A DNA stretch of 64,000 nucleotides, taken from NCBI GenBank assembly GCA_015143295.1, contig CM026565.1, forward strand, positions 11,530,041 through 11,594,040, in the 5' to 3' direction. A program made the translations under genes and the position numbers. Source of the DNA: Tetracentron sinense (lineage: Eukaryota > Streptophyta > Magnoliopsida > Trochodendrales > Trochodendraceae). Below the pieces are notes generated by a model, which saw nothing but the letters and a program-made list of their open reading frames with translations, was not told the DNA's origin and did not search any database. Numbering within the stretch: position 1 is the first letter of the stretch; every line of letters starts with the position of its first letter. This document shows positions 44,372-56,000 of the stretch, in pieces.

Positions 44372-44824
44372 CGTACTTTCATGTCGGCAGGTACCCGAGT
44401 CCCTCTCGACATTTGTGATCCGGGTCTTTGGCTAGAGGAGGGACTATGGCGAGGAGGAACCTTATGAGGATCTAGTAGTCGAGCCTCAGGCGAAGGCGAG
44501 AAACTTAGACCATTGGCCCCACGGGGGTGACTATTGAGCGAGGCAGAGTTGTATTTTATCTTTTGTGTTTTGTTAGGTGGGCCTGTCCCCCTTAGGCTTA
44601 GACGTGTTGTACATATGTTAAACTTGGAATACTGTTTTGGAACTTTAGAAGAAAAAAAAAGAGTTGGTTGCGCTTCCGCATTTTATGTTTAGCTTCCGCG
44701 CTCTGATTTTCATTGTATTAGTATTATATTTTGCCTTGTTCATTACAGGATGGTTTGGCAGGTTTGTATAGTCCACCTAAAGTATCCCTAAACTCCTAGG
44801 GGGTATTTTGGGGCGTGACAGAGG

Positions 44825-44837
44825 TGGTATCAAAGCC
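44825..44837 (+). other. Element E primer-binding site (variant)
   Basis: TGGTATCAAAGCC, four bases after the LTR end. Against the usual TGGTATCAGAGC it has A for G at position 9. F (61450-61462) has the same variant, so it may be a family trait or a shared mutation. Confidence 0.8.
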
Positions 44838-45162
44838 TAGGCGTTAGAGTCTTTCGGGTCACTAGAACTGATACTATGATTGAACAAGGTCTTAGGCCAC
44901 TAAGAGGAGTCGTATTCCAAGTATAGACTAATAACTTAGTCTTAGTCCATAACCGGTTGGAAAGCCAAACCGCACTTAGTAACCTACGCTAGAACACGAA
45001 CGTATGCTTGTTGTTGCTGTGTATACCTTGAATGAATTGTCATATGCTCAATAAATGATAGGGATGCTAAAATTGTTATTAAATATTGTGCAATTATTGA
45101 ATTGTTGCTAAACACGTATCCAAGTTAGACTCATGTGGTACTGTCGTTCTCAGGATCACATC

Positions 45163-46389
45163 ATGAGACGCGGTGCTCGGGGTCGCGGATACAATACGAG
45201 GGGAAATGGAAGTGATGCCCCTTCCGGTGACGAGCAACCCGATTTTGCCCAAGCTTTTGCATCTATAGCCAAGACTTTGGCTATGTTAGCAGCAAGGCCG
45301 GTTGCTGTTACTCCTTCTACACCTCCGGCACACCATGCTTCAGGATTGGAGGCATTTAGGAGATTACGTCCTCCTACCTTTTTTGGTACTACTGACCCCA
45401 TGGTCGCCGAGGCATGGGTGATGCAATTGCAAAAGATTTTTAGAGCGCTCCACTGCACGGATGAACAGAGAGTGGACTGGGCCACCTTCGTGATGGAAGG
45501 TGCGGCTGAGCATTGGTGGAGAGCCGCACAGAGACAGAGGGAGTCCACCAGGGCGGGGGAGCCGTGGACATGGACGGAATTTTTGGATGTCTTCTATAAG
45601 CAATATTTTCCAGCAGCTGTCAAAGAACAGAAGGAGATTGAATTCATGACTCTTGAACAAGGACAGTTGAGTGTGGCTGATTATGAGGCTACCTTCGTGG
45701 AGTTATCGAGATTCGCACCTTACCTAATTGCATCAGAGCATATGCAAGTCAGGAAATTTGAGCGGGGATTGAAACCCTCCATTAGAGACAGGGTCTCGAT
45801 GTTCCAAGTGGCTACCTGGGGAGAGGTTGTGAGCAAGGCGAAGCTTGCCGAGAAGAATTCGGAAGAATTCTTCAAGAGAAGGGATATGACTCGAGGCCAG
45901 TCGAGTAGTTCGGGGTCGGCAGAGAAGAGGGTTAGGACAGCCCCATATCAGGCATCCAGGCTGATACGGTCACCGAGGCCTCCCTTGACATCACAGGTAT
46001 CTCGGCCTACCACTACACCAGTACCTCGTCCCACACTTTCACAGGCCACCCGATATGTTCCACCTTCATCCTCATCAGCATTTGAGGAGTGCTCCTATTG
46101 TGGTCGGAGTCACCGGATTGGTGAATGTCGGAGGATTTCGGGTGGGTGCTTTCACTGTGGAGATGTGAATCACATGGTCAGGGATTGCCCACGGAGGCAG
46201 CTGCAGCCTATCCAACCCCAGGGGAGTAGGCCCCCAGTTCGACAGGATTCCCAGCCGGGATCCTCACAGGCTTCTGCGTCTAGGCCTTCACGACCCACGT
46301 TATCCACTCCACCGCCTCGTAGGGCAAACCAGGGTCAGGTTTTTGCCTTATCGGAAATGGATGCACGTGCATCTGACGATGTCGTGTAA
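45163..46389 (+). CDS. gag: Element E gag, intact
   Basis: The start is taken at 45163 (MRRGARGRGYNTRG), aligned with D. The frame is open 30 bases further upstream (ATG at 45133), but CTCAG at 45149-45153 looks like a splice acceptor between the two. 408 codons: gag domain (EAFRRLRPPTFFG, GAAEHWWRAAQ, LEQGQLSVADYEATF), a Ser/Pro/Thr-rich stretch, a C-x2-C-x3-H-x4-C finger (CSYCGRSHRIGEC) and a CCHC knuckle ([14 protein letters not shown], near codon 329). It stops at TAA 46387-46389, exactly where D has CAA before its splice donor. Capsid-nucleocapsid protein. Confidence 0.9.
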   Translation: MRRGARGRGYNTRGNGSDAPSGDEQPDFAQAFASIAKTLAMLAARPVAVTPSTPPAHHASGLEAFRRLRPPTFFGTTDPMVAEAWVMQLQKIFRALHCTDEQRVDWATFVMEGAAEHWWRAAQRQRESTRAGEPWTWTEFLDVFYKQYFPAAVKEQKEIEFMTLEQGQLSVADYEATFVELSRFAPYLIASEHMQVRKFERGLKPSIRDRVSMFQVATWGEVVSKAKLAEKNSEEFFKRRDMTRGQSSSSGSAEKRVRTAPYQASRLIRSPRPPLTSQVSRPTTTPVPRPTLSQATRYVPPSSSSAFEECSYCGRSHRIGECRRISGGCFHCGDVNHMVRDCPRRQLQPIQPQGSRPPVRQDSQPGSSQASASRPSRPTLSTPPPRRANQGQVFALSEMDARASDDVV

Positions 46390-46390
46390 G

Positions 46391-46524
46391 GTACGCTATC
46401 ATGCTAAAGTTTCGAGTTGTAATTGGCTGTTATTATGTAATGTGATTGCTTATATGTATGACATGCTACCTGTACTTGTGTTATTACGTGAAATCTATTA
46501 ACGTGAATTTAATTAATCACACAG
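46391..46524 (+). other. Candidate gag-pol intron in E (134 bp)
   Basis: GTACGC ... CACACAG, matching D's segment in place and ends. In E the base block before the donor contains the stop TAA, so splicing here would leave one stop between gag and pol, unlike D. F has the same at 63026-63161. Confidence 0.5.
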
Positions 46525-49500
46525 GCGCGTTATTAGTGAATGAATGCCTAGCCCGAGTGTTGATCGACACAGGATCCACTCATTCCTTTGTATCGCCTAG
46601 CTTTGCGAAAGGATTTCCAACCAAGTCCAGTCAGTTGAAGCATGAATTAACCATCTCCACACCGCTCGGCAAGTCAGTGGACACGGACCGTATATACAGG
46701 GACTGTGTAGTCCAAGTGGGACAGAATGAGTTGTTAGCCGACCTCATCATCCTGGACTTCCAAGACTTAGATTTCGATGTCATACTTGGTATGGATTGGC
46801 TATCGGCTCACCACAGACATGTGGCATGTTTCGAGAAGATGGTGAACATTGAGCCGATGGGAGTTAAGCCATTTCACTTTCGAGGGTTGAGGGAAAGAGA
46901 CATTGCTCGCCTCGCAGCTTTGAGCTTAGCAAACCCAGCAGCACAAAACTCCTCGGTCATTCCGATCGTGAGTGAGTTCTTGGATGTGTTTCCGGAGGAA
47001 CTTCCCGGATCGCCTCCGGATCGGGAGATTGAGTTCGCTATAGAGCTTACTCCAGGCACCGCTCCGATTTCAAGGGCACCATATAGAATGGCCCCAATAG
47101 AGCTTGAGGAATTAAAGAAGCAAATTGAGGAGTTACAACAACTTGGTTTCATCCAACCAAGTGTGTCACCATGGGGAGCTCCGGTCCTCTTTGTGAAAAA
47201 GAAAGACGGGTCAATGAGAATGTGCATAGATTACCGGCAGTTGAACAAGATAACTATTAAGAATCGTTATCCTTTGCCTCGGATAGACGACTTGTTTGAC
47301 CAACTGAAGGGAGCGAGATTTTTCTCCAAGATTGATCTTAGATCGGGGTATCATCAGTTAAAGATCAAGGCGGCAGATGTTCCGAAGTCGGCTTTCAGGA
47401 CTCGGTATAGGCACTACGAGTTCCTTGTCATGCCTTTTGGGCTGACGAATGCACCGGCGGCGTTCATGGATTTGATGAACCGGGTGTTCCGATCGTACTT
47501 GGATCGATGTGTGATTGTGTTCATACATGACATTTTGGTGTATTCCCAGACACGGGAAGATCACGCACGAGACCTTCGTCTTGCTCTGGAGATATTGAGA
47601 GAGCATAGGCTATACGCTAAGTTAAGCAAGTGTGAATTTTGGTTGGAGAAGGTGGCGTTCCTAGGCCACGTAGTGTCGGCCGAGGGTATTTCTGTTGACC
47701 CGGCAAAGATAGAGGCAGTTATGATATGGGAGAGACCCAAGAGCGTCACGGAGATACGTAGTTTTCTCGGGTTGGCAGGCTATTATCGGAGATTCGTGGA
47801 GGGATTCTCCAGTTTGGCTGCACCTCTCACTTACCTGACGAGAAAGAATGCTCAGTTTAGTTGGAGCGACAGATGCGAAGCGAGCTTCCAAGAGTTGAAG
47901 AAACGCCTCACCACGGCCCCCGTCCTTACTGTGCCATCCGGGAGTGGTGGTTTTGTGGTTTACAGTGACGCCTCGCATGTGGGGTTGGGATGTGTACTTA
48001 TGCAGCACGGCAAAGTCATTGCTTACGCCTCCAGGCAATTGAAAGAGCATGAGAAGAATTATCCCACTCACGATTTAGAGCTCGCCGCGGTTGTGTTTGC
48101 CTTGAAGATTTGGCGACATTATCTCTATGGGGAACAGTTCGACGTATTTACGGACCATAAAAGCTTAAAGTACCTGTTCTCCCAAAAGGAATTGAATTTA
48201 AGGCAGAGGAGATGGGTAGAGTTTTTGAAAGACTACGAATGTTCCATTCAATATCATCCGGGCAAGGCGAACGTTGTAGCCGATGCTCTTAGCCGGAAGC
48301 CCACTAGACTTTTGGCGCACATGATGCTGAGGGAATGGAGGTTGTTAGAAGATGCATCTAACCTCGACGTCAGTTTTAGTCTCCCTACTTTTGGGCCAGT
48401 AATGGCTAATATCACAGTTAGGCCATATATCCTAAGCATGACGAGGGAGTTGCAGGGAATGGATGCCGAGCTACTGTCTTGCCGAGACCAGTCAGTTAAA
48501 AGTGTCAGCAAGGATTTTGCGGTGAGGGATGATGGAATTATCACTTTCAAGGAAAGAGTATGTGTCCCAGCCGATGAGAAGCTTAAACGAGAAATCTTGT
48601 ATGAGGCTCACCGGTCCAAGTACACCGTTCACCCCGGGGGTACCAAGATGTATAGGGACTTGAAGAAGCACTTTTGGTGGCGGAACATGAAGCGAGAAAT
48701 AGCGGAGTACGTGTCCCGATGCTTGGTGTGCCAACAAGTCAAGGCCGAGCACAGGAGACCGGCGGGTCTGTTGCAGTCTCTCCCTATTTTCGAGTGGAAA
48801 TGGGAACATATCTCTATGGACTTCATTGTGGGGTTGCCAAAGACAGTTAGAAAGACTGATGCGATATGGGTTGTTGTTGACAGACTCACGAAGTCCGCCC
48901 ATTTCTTACCGTATTGGACTACATTCAACTCAAATCAGTTAGCTGCCTTGTACATCAAAGAGATAGTCCGATTGCATGGAGTACCAGTGAGCATTGTCTC
49001 AGACCGGGATCCAAGATTCACATCCAGGTTTTGGAAAAGTTTTCAGGATGCCATGGGTTCCCGACTAGACTTTAGCACCGCCTTTCATCCTCAGACAGAT
49101 GGACAGACCGAGAGGGTGAACCAGGTTATAGAGGACATGCTCCGAGCTTGCATGTTGGACTTCAAAGGCAGTTGGGAGGATCACTTGCCATTGGTGGAAT
49201 TCGCCTACAATAACAGCTATCAGGCGAGCATCCAAATGGATCCTTTTGAGGCCTTGTATGGTCGAAGTTGTAGATCTCCCCTATACTGGGATGAAGTTGG
49301 AGAGAGAAAGATATTGGGCCCGGAATTGATTGAACAAACCGCGAATAAAGTCAAGATCATCAGAGAGAGATTAAAGACGGCTCAGGACAGGCAAAAGAGC
49401 TATGCCGACACCCGTAGACGAGATCTTGAGTTCCGTATTGGCGATATGGTATTTGTGAAGGTTTCACCGACAAAGGGTGTTATGAGGTTTGGCAAAAGAG

Positions 49501-49856
49501 GAAAGCTCAACCCGAGGTATGTTGGTCCATTTGAAATTATCACCCGAATTGGTGAAGTTGCATACCGGGTTGCTCTACCCACTCACATGGCGGCGGTTCA
49601 CAACGTATTCCATGTATCTATTCTTCGGAAATATATTCCGGATCCTTCTCATGTGATCGACCTTGATACGTTAGAAGTCCGAGAGGATCTCACTTTGGTG
49701 GAAGAGCCGGTTCAAATTTTGGACCGTAGGGATCAAGTCTTGCGCAATAAGGTCATCCCCTTGGTTCTTGTTCGATGGCAACACCATTCACGAGAAGAAG
49801 CTACATGGGAGCGCGAAGCGGAAGTGAGGGAAAAATATCCTAATTTGTTTGAGTGA
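46525..49856 (+). CDS. pol: Element E pol: open frame, RT active site changed
   Basis: 3,332 nt after the acceptor, the same length as D's pol, with no stop. The open frame extends upstream to 46446 but similarity begins at [10 protein letters not shown]. Protease [11 protein letters not shown] near 46562. RT palm: [12 protein letters not shown], then FIHDILVYS where FVDDILVYS is expected; His is codon 47526-47528 (CAT), replacing a metal-binding Asp. RNase [12 protein letters not shown]; integrase finger [11 protein letters not shown] ... CLVCQQ, catalytic D (SMDFIVGLP), D (SDRDPRF) and E (GQTERVN). The C-terminal chromodomain-like tail ends [11 protein letters not shown]. Protease and integrase look intact; polymerase activity is doubtful. 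No own start codon is evident, so expression would need fusion, readthrough or splicing. Confidence 0.92.
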
Positions 49857-49921
49857 TGTTTATGTAATTTTGTTCTTTATAATCTCTATGTATCGTTCCA
49901 ATTTCGAGGACGAAATTTCTG

Positions 49922-49935
49922 TAAGGGGGGGAGGA
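49922..49935 (+). other. Element E polypurine tract
   Basis: TAAGGGGGGGAGGA, directly before the 3' LTR at 49936. Confidence 0.9.
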
Positions 49936-52334
49936 TGTAGAACCCCGGATCTTGATGGCCATGTACGACGAATGATATCATATACTAAAGCATGTAAGAA
50001 TGTATTTATGGTGTACGGGTGTTTGGAATGAAATAGCCAAGAGTATAGAATACTCTTGAGTATTGACAAGGGTTATGCCTTGGCATACCCTCGACTCTAA
50101 ATAGCCCTAGCGTTCACACCGCTCGTCGGAATCAAGCGATTCTTGGATTTTTGGAAAGGTAATTGAAACCTCTTCAGGGTTCATGTTGATCACTTGTCTT
50201 GGTTTTGAGTTGGTGTTAGGTCAAAAGACCGATTTCTGAAGTCGGGTCGGTTTAAAATCTGGATTGACGAAACCCAATTTCGGATCAGTCAGGATTAGGG
50301 GCACAATGGTCCACGAAAAAGGAAGAATTGGAAGTTGTGAAAAACATAAAAGTTGTTCTCCTTCGAAAGAAGAATCCAACGCAAGTTGAATCGTCAAAAT
50401 CGGACAAGTGAGTCAAAAGTTATGGCCGAGATACAAAAATGCAAAAATGCTGAAGCTTTCTGCAAAAGTTGCGATCGCTCGTAGGCACCCTACGAACGAT
50501 CGTAGCGGAGCTACGAACGATCGTAGAGTTGCTACGATCGATCGTAAAGCCCCAAAAATGCTGGAAACTCTTGGGTGAAACTATGATTGATCGTAGGAAG
50601 CTACGATCGATCGTAGATACGCGATTTTACTTTCTTGGATGCGATTTTTTAGGGGTTTTTCACCCCTTACACTATAAATAGAAGACTTTAGGAGGGTTTT
50701 TGGGTTACCCTAAACCAAGGAGAGTTCCTAGAAAGAGAAGGAAAGGATCTTGAGCATTCCAAAGAGGGTTTTGCTTGAAACCAAGAAGAGCTTCAATCAA
50801 GGGTTTTAGAACCCTAGAACCGTTCTAAAAGGCTTGGATTCTCCAAATCCAACCTCAAGCTCGTGTGGAGTACCTCTTCCAAGCTAGGGCAGCGTTTCTA
50901 CATCATCCTCAAGGATTTTTCTTTCCCTTTTCAAGGTTAGTACACTCTTCCTAGTTACTTTGGTAATAACCTAGGATTTTTCTAAGTAATATTGGTTGGA
51001 TCTTCCCCATTGCTCCCTTGTGTTGGTATATGCTAATCCCTAAAACATAAACAAGATACTACAAACAAATGATGGAATGTATGAATGGATGAGGAGTGGA
51101 GGCGATTGGATGCCATGTTGTGATGTGTTGAATGATGGGAAAAATGGTGGAAGGGCATATTACGCATAATGAACACACCCCAAGTGTTTGATGAAATGTT
51201 CGAATGAGAAAATATGAAATAACTAAAGGTAAAAAGTTGAATACCACATGTTTGATAGATGCATGAATAAACTAAGATTTGAAAGCATGAGTCACATAAA
51301 TGTTCCCCATTTGGAAAGTTGTGTGCAGTGTTTTATTTCGCTTATTAAAATTCTCATGTGAGTTGGGAATTGTTAAAAAGCTATATGTCATCATGATTTT
51401 CACGATTGCTGCCAGCACATATGTAGATGGATGTTATTGTCAAGGAGGTTGGTAGTCCCGGTTAAGGGTGCTAACCTCTGTCTCATAAGAAAGGAATGGT
51501 ATGTCAAGGAGGTTAGTAGCCCAGGATTTGCGGGTGCTAGCAGCTGGCATCATAAGAAAGAGAAAAACGTATTGCATGCAAGGGGGTTGGGAGCCAGGGG
51601 ATCCGCGGGGTACTAACCCTTGGATCATAAGAAAGACTCGAAATGTTGCATGTCAAGGAGGTGGTTAAGCCCCGGTAAGGGTGCTAACCTAGGCCTCATA
51701 AGAAAGGAAATGGTAGTGTCAAGGGGGGAGTTAGCCAGGATGATGCGGGTGCAACCTCTGTCATAAGGAAATGGATTGTACTGTCAAGGGGGGGTAGCCC
51801 GGGAGTGCTGGTGCTAACCTCTGGCTCATAAGTAAGGATCGTACTGTCAAGGAGGCGTAGCCCCGGGGATTGTGAGCGGTGCTAGCCTATCTGGCTTAAG
51901 AAGTGTTTGTACTGTCAAGGGGGTTGGTTAGCCCAGGGATGTGCGGGTGCTACCCCTGGGCGCATAAGAAAGGGATTGTATGCAAGGAGGTTAGTAGACC
52001 AGGGATATGCGGGAGCGGTGACTAACTCGGCTCAGAAGAAATAATGTGATAAGGACAACTCAAAGAGGGAATTGTATGATGCATAGACATGTTTTAGTTC
52101 ATAATAATTAGATTGTTTAAAATGTTTATGGTATGAGGTTGCTAGAAAGGATTATGAACATACTACCCCTAATTGTATATGAGGTGGTAGTTATTACCAG
52201 TGTTAGTTAGGGGATCGACTCGCGAGTATTCCATGCTCAGCGTAATTTCATGTCGGCAGGTACCGAGTCTTTCTCGACATTTGTGATCCGGGTTCCTTGG
52301 ATAGAGGAGGACTATGGCGAGGAGGAACCTATGA
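49936..52334 (+). mobile_element. Element E 3' LTR, truncated by the gap
   Basis: It follows the 5' LTR closely to about 51400, then shows many single-base gains and losses to 52334. The palindrome array (50471-50616) has six copies, not eight: about 40 bp with the last two is missing. The hairpin repeat block (51436-52045) is recognisable but garbled. By comparison with the 5' LTR, about 350 bp of the end is lost in the gap. Confidence 0.88.
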
Positions 52335-52434
52335 NNNNNNNNNNNNNNNNNNNNNNNNNNNNNNNNNNNNNNNNNNNNNNNNNNNNNNNNNNNNNNNNNN
52401 NNNNNNNNNNNNNNNNNNNNNNNNNNNNNNNNNN
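52335..52434. other. Assembly gap of 100 N
   Basis: Exactly 100 N, the usual placeholder for a gap of unknown size. It separates LTR E from a second copy of the region that begins at 35878. Confidence 0.98.
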
Positions 52435-53030
52435 GGGGGCAGCTGATAGACACTCTTTACATAATGGTCAAGGGCTAGACAAATATGACCCACCTCCGTC
52501 TGATTTGGGATTTGGGTTTGAGAGGGTGTAGTGAAGGTGGCCCTGAGTCATTATTTCGTATCCCATTCCTGAGACAAATTCATCTATTTAGATGAAACTC
52601 TATTAAAGTTCACATTCTTATCATGCGTCTCTTAGGATTTGAGGACGCTCAAGGTCTCTTAGAACGCGATTTCGACTGCATAATTGAAGAGTTGTTCACT
52701 CCATGTTTCACAAGCTCCCTGCCTATTCTCATTTTTCTTATAAATGTTCCTTACCACCCAAAGAAACATCATCAATTCACGTTGAGTGGCAGGCTGGCCA
52801 CATAGAAGATTGGACTAACTGTACGTGTTTGAATCTTGGTGTGGAGACACGTTACGGAGAAGATCCTTTGAATCCTCCCTGTTTCATGCAATCGCGCATC
52901 CATCAATCTGAGCAAGCTTGTGAGGGTGCGCCACATTAATTTTGGTGTTTCTATTGACAAGAATTTTCATAAGAAATTCGGCTGCTTTGTACCCCAACGT
53001 CATTAATTAGACTAGTGTGGCCCTCTAAAC
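52435..53030 (-). pseudogene. gag: Second copy of element H gag fragment (noisy)
   Basis: Corresponds to 35878-36458 with many small indels that break every frame. It begins inside the zinc-knuckle region. The indels are spread evenly over sequence of all kinds, unlike the transitions that mark old decay in the other copy, so they look like sequencing error. Confidence 0.8.
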
Positions 53031-56000
53031 TGTTAGACTTATGCTCATACTTAGTCCTCTTAGATTGTGAGATCATTATTTAATTTGATTATAAAGACTT
53101 CTTCTTAATCTTTGTTGGAGGCAGTATGGGAGAATGAACCATCGATCATGACTGACCGCGGGTGGCTCGATCGATGATCCTATCCGTCGAGTATGTTAGA
53201 TTCAATTCGTGCATACAGAGCCATAGGATATATTGTACGTAAGTCATTGGTGTGTTTAGATTATGCAAGCATCGATAACGACTTTTCCTGGGATGCCGCT
53301 TATTACCTTTAGATAGGTCACAGTTGTGGGGTTAATCAGCGGTTTGTGGGCGCTTCACGTTATAGGCTGTCAGAATGCTAAGATGTTTCACTTAGTTGAG
53401 ATTTAGTTTGATCTCGAACTAGTTAGTGGAGACTACACTCACATATGGGTGCTTAAATGGACACTGACTGATTGCATTTCAAGGAAAAAACCTCTGCATA
53501 AATACGATCAGATAGTTGGTCTCTCATTCACATTGACAATTTCGATGATCCGTAGATCTGATGGAGTGCATCTATTACTGAGCAGTGATCTGACTGTTTT
53601 TCATTCCCCAACTGTATTGTCGAACTAGGGAAGACAATCCAGTGCACAGGCGGATAGTCAGAAAGCTGTTCAGAGCATGAGAATTTCAAACAAGAAATCA
53701 ATGCTCATGTAATTTTGGGAGAGATTAATCCAATTCCCGGGTCAAGACGCATATAATTAAAGTTGAAATCCTGCCGCAGGGTGATTTTGAAACAAAATAA
53801 AGTTTTGAAATATTCTTTTATTAAAGGTATTATACTTAAAAAGGATTTTGGCTCAAAATGTTTTTTCATGAGAAATTGTTTCTCATGACTTAATCATAAT
53901 AAGTCTTAGAAACCTGGATGATTCTGCAATGGGGCTATGGTTCTGTGGCATAGAGATGTCAATCTCGAAACCCATTAGGGATTTCGCGCCCCAAAACCCC
54001 CCTATGAGATAGAGTGAATCTTGCGACGACTTATCATGACTTACTTACATGCTTGACAATCACATATTCCAAAATACCTAGAGCATATATATCTGTCCCA
54101 TAGAGGACATAATAGCGGCTAACATAACTACATGGCACCCGAAGACTAACCAAACCTCTAAGTATATACATGATCCAAGTTTGTACAAAACAAAAACAAA
54201 AGAAGGTGCGCACAAGACCACCAAAATACACGGACTAACAATCTCTCACACCTTACCCACACTCACTCGAAGTCTACCACTATAGTACTAGTCTACATGA
54301 GGCTCCTCCAGGACCTCAATGTACTCCTTCTTACTACCCAGGACTAGGAGCACAGATGCAAAAGAGCTTGCCGCTCACGGCTAAGCATGGAATACTTAGC
54401 GGGTACCAATGCTACCCAACAGTCATAGCATAATAGTAACATAGAAAGCAGGAAGCAGTTCATATCATTAACAGGAAAAAGTAAACAATTTATAGTTTAG
54501 CTTGCATCAGATATCAAAGTCGGAAAAACCCTTGAAATCTCTTGTACTTGACTTGACTTGAAATACTCATTTCATGCATGAAAACTTGTCATGTCTGACT
54601 TGCTTGACTTATGGATGCCTCGACTGGCGTATGCCTAGATGTCGTTCATCTACCATTGCAACTAGTATCCCCTATGCTGAACTGGGTATTGCCTAGATGC
54701 CGTTCATAGACCAGTCAAAACTATATCCCCTATGCTGAACTGGTTATGCCTAGATGTGTTCATAGACCGTCGTTAATTAGTATCCCCTATGCTGGACTTG
54801 GATATCGGAGCAAAACATATCTTAGGATATGCCCTACCCCTATTACCAACTCTTACATTTGGCCTTGTCATGGTGTTCGTGAATCGAGAATAAACCCTTG
54901 CTTTCTTTAAAAAAAACGCGGTTGTTTTAATGCTTGAAAACCTACTCATGACTACATGCCGTGCTTGTGACTTCGTCTACAGTTAAGGATGGCAATAGTA
55001 TAGAAACATTGCATTTGATAATCAATTCATAAGCATTAATCTGCCAACATGCCATTTTAGGAAAATAGAGGAGGTTCACACATGCATTTTCTAAGAAGAT
55101 TGTCGTTTTCTTCATAGTGGCATTTCATCGAACACTTGGTATGTGTATTATGGTTAAAACCTAAATCTTGTATTTCTAGTTGGGTTAATGCTCACAGCAT
55201 TGCGTGTATGTTCGTTATTGTTACAATGTCCTTCCCATTTTATTCATCACAACAACCACATGGCACCCATCGCCCATACACGACCATCCATCTCCATCCA
55301 TTCATTCCATCTCATTTTTATACTTAGAATATAAGGAAAAACCAAGAAAAGAAGAAGAATATGAACTAGGAGGGTAGCATATGGCACCAACCTTGAAAAG
55401 GGAAAGAAAACCCTTGCAAAACGTGCGTAGAGTCGCTGCCCTAGCTTGGACAACATGTCCCTCACTTGCTTGAAGTTGGATTTGAAGAATCCAAGTCTTG
55501 AGGTGAGATCTAGGGTCCTTGAACTCTTGATTTCTCTCAAGATGCAACCTAGGTGAAAACCCCTCTTGCTCTCCTCTACTCTCTCTCAAAATGCTGCCCT
55601 AAGGGTTTATGAAACCCTTAGGCTCGAGCAAGCCTTTATAGGCAAGGTGAAAATGTCCTAAAGACGAAAAAAGCCCTTAATGAAATTTATGCAAAACACG
55701 ATAGACCGAGCGATCAGTGGTCAATACCGAGCGATCGGTCAAAAACATGCTCTCTGGAATTTTTTCCCATACAAAAAAGTGCACCATTCGATATCTACCA
55801 ATCGATCGGTTGTGGACCGATTGATCGCTAATATGGACCGAGCGATTGGTTGTGGACCGATCGATCCCTAGTGATCGGTGCTCTGTGGATTTGAGTCTAT
55901 TTTACTGTTTCGGCCATAACTCTTGACTCGTTCGTCAGATTTTGACAATTCAACTTGCGTTGGATTCGTTATTTGAAAAGCAACATTTCTGACATTTTAG

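Larger units (their letters stand above)
42012..44820 (+). mobile_element. Element E 5' LTR
   Basis: From TGTAGAACCCCGG to GGGGCGTGACA. In order: a block TCCAACGCAAGTTGAATCG (42451), eight CTACGATCGATCGTAG-type palindromes (42547-42732), TATAAATA (42789-42796), a donor-like AAG|GTTAGT (43051/43052), nine tandem hairpin repeats (43560-44166), and the TATTCCATG hairpin (44351-44371). About 2 kb lies downstream of the TATA box. Confidence 0.92.
42012..52334 (+). mobile_element. Element E: chromovirus with intact gag and pol frames, 3' end in gap
   Basis: The 5' LTR is 42012-44820 (2,809 bp). Then come the primer-binding site, gag (45163-46389), pol (to 49856), a polypurine tract (49922-49935) and a 3' LTR from 49936 that runs into the N gap about 350 bp before its end. 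Gag and pol resemble D in domains and length but differ throughout, so E is a separate family. RT has FIHD in place of FVDD, so it should not replicate by itself. The right target site cannot be checked. Confidence 0.92.
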
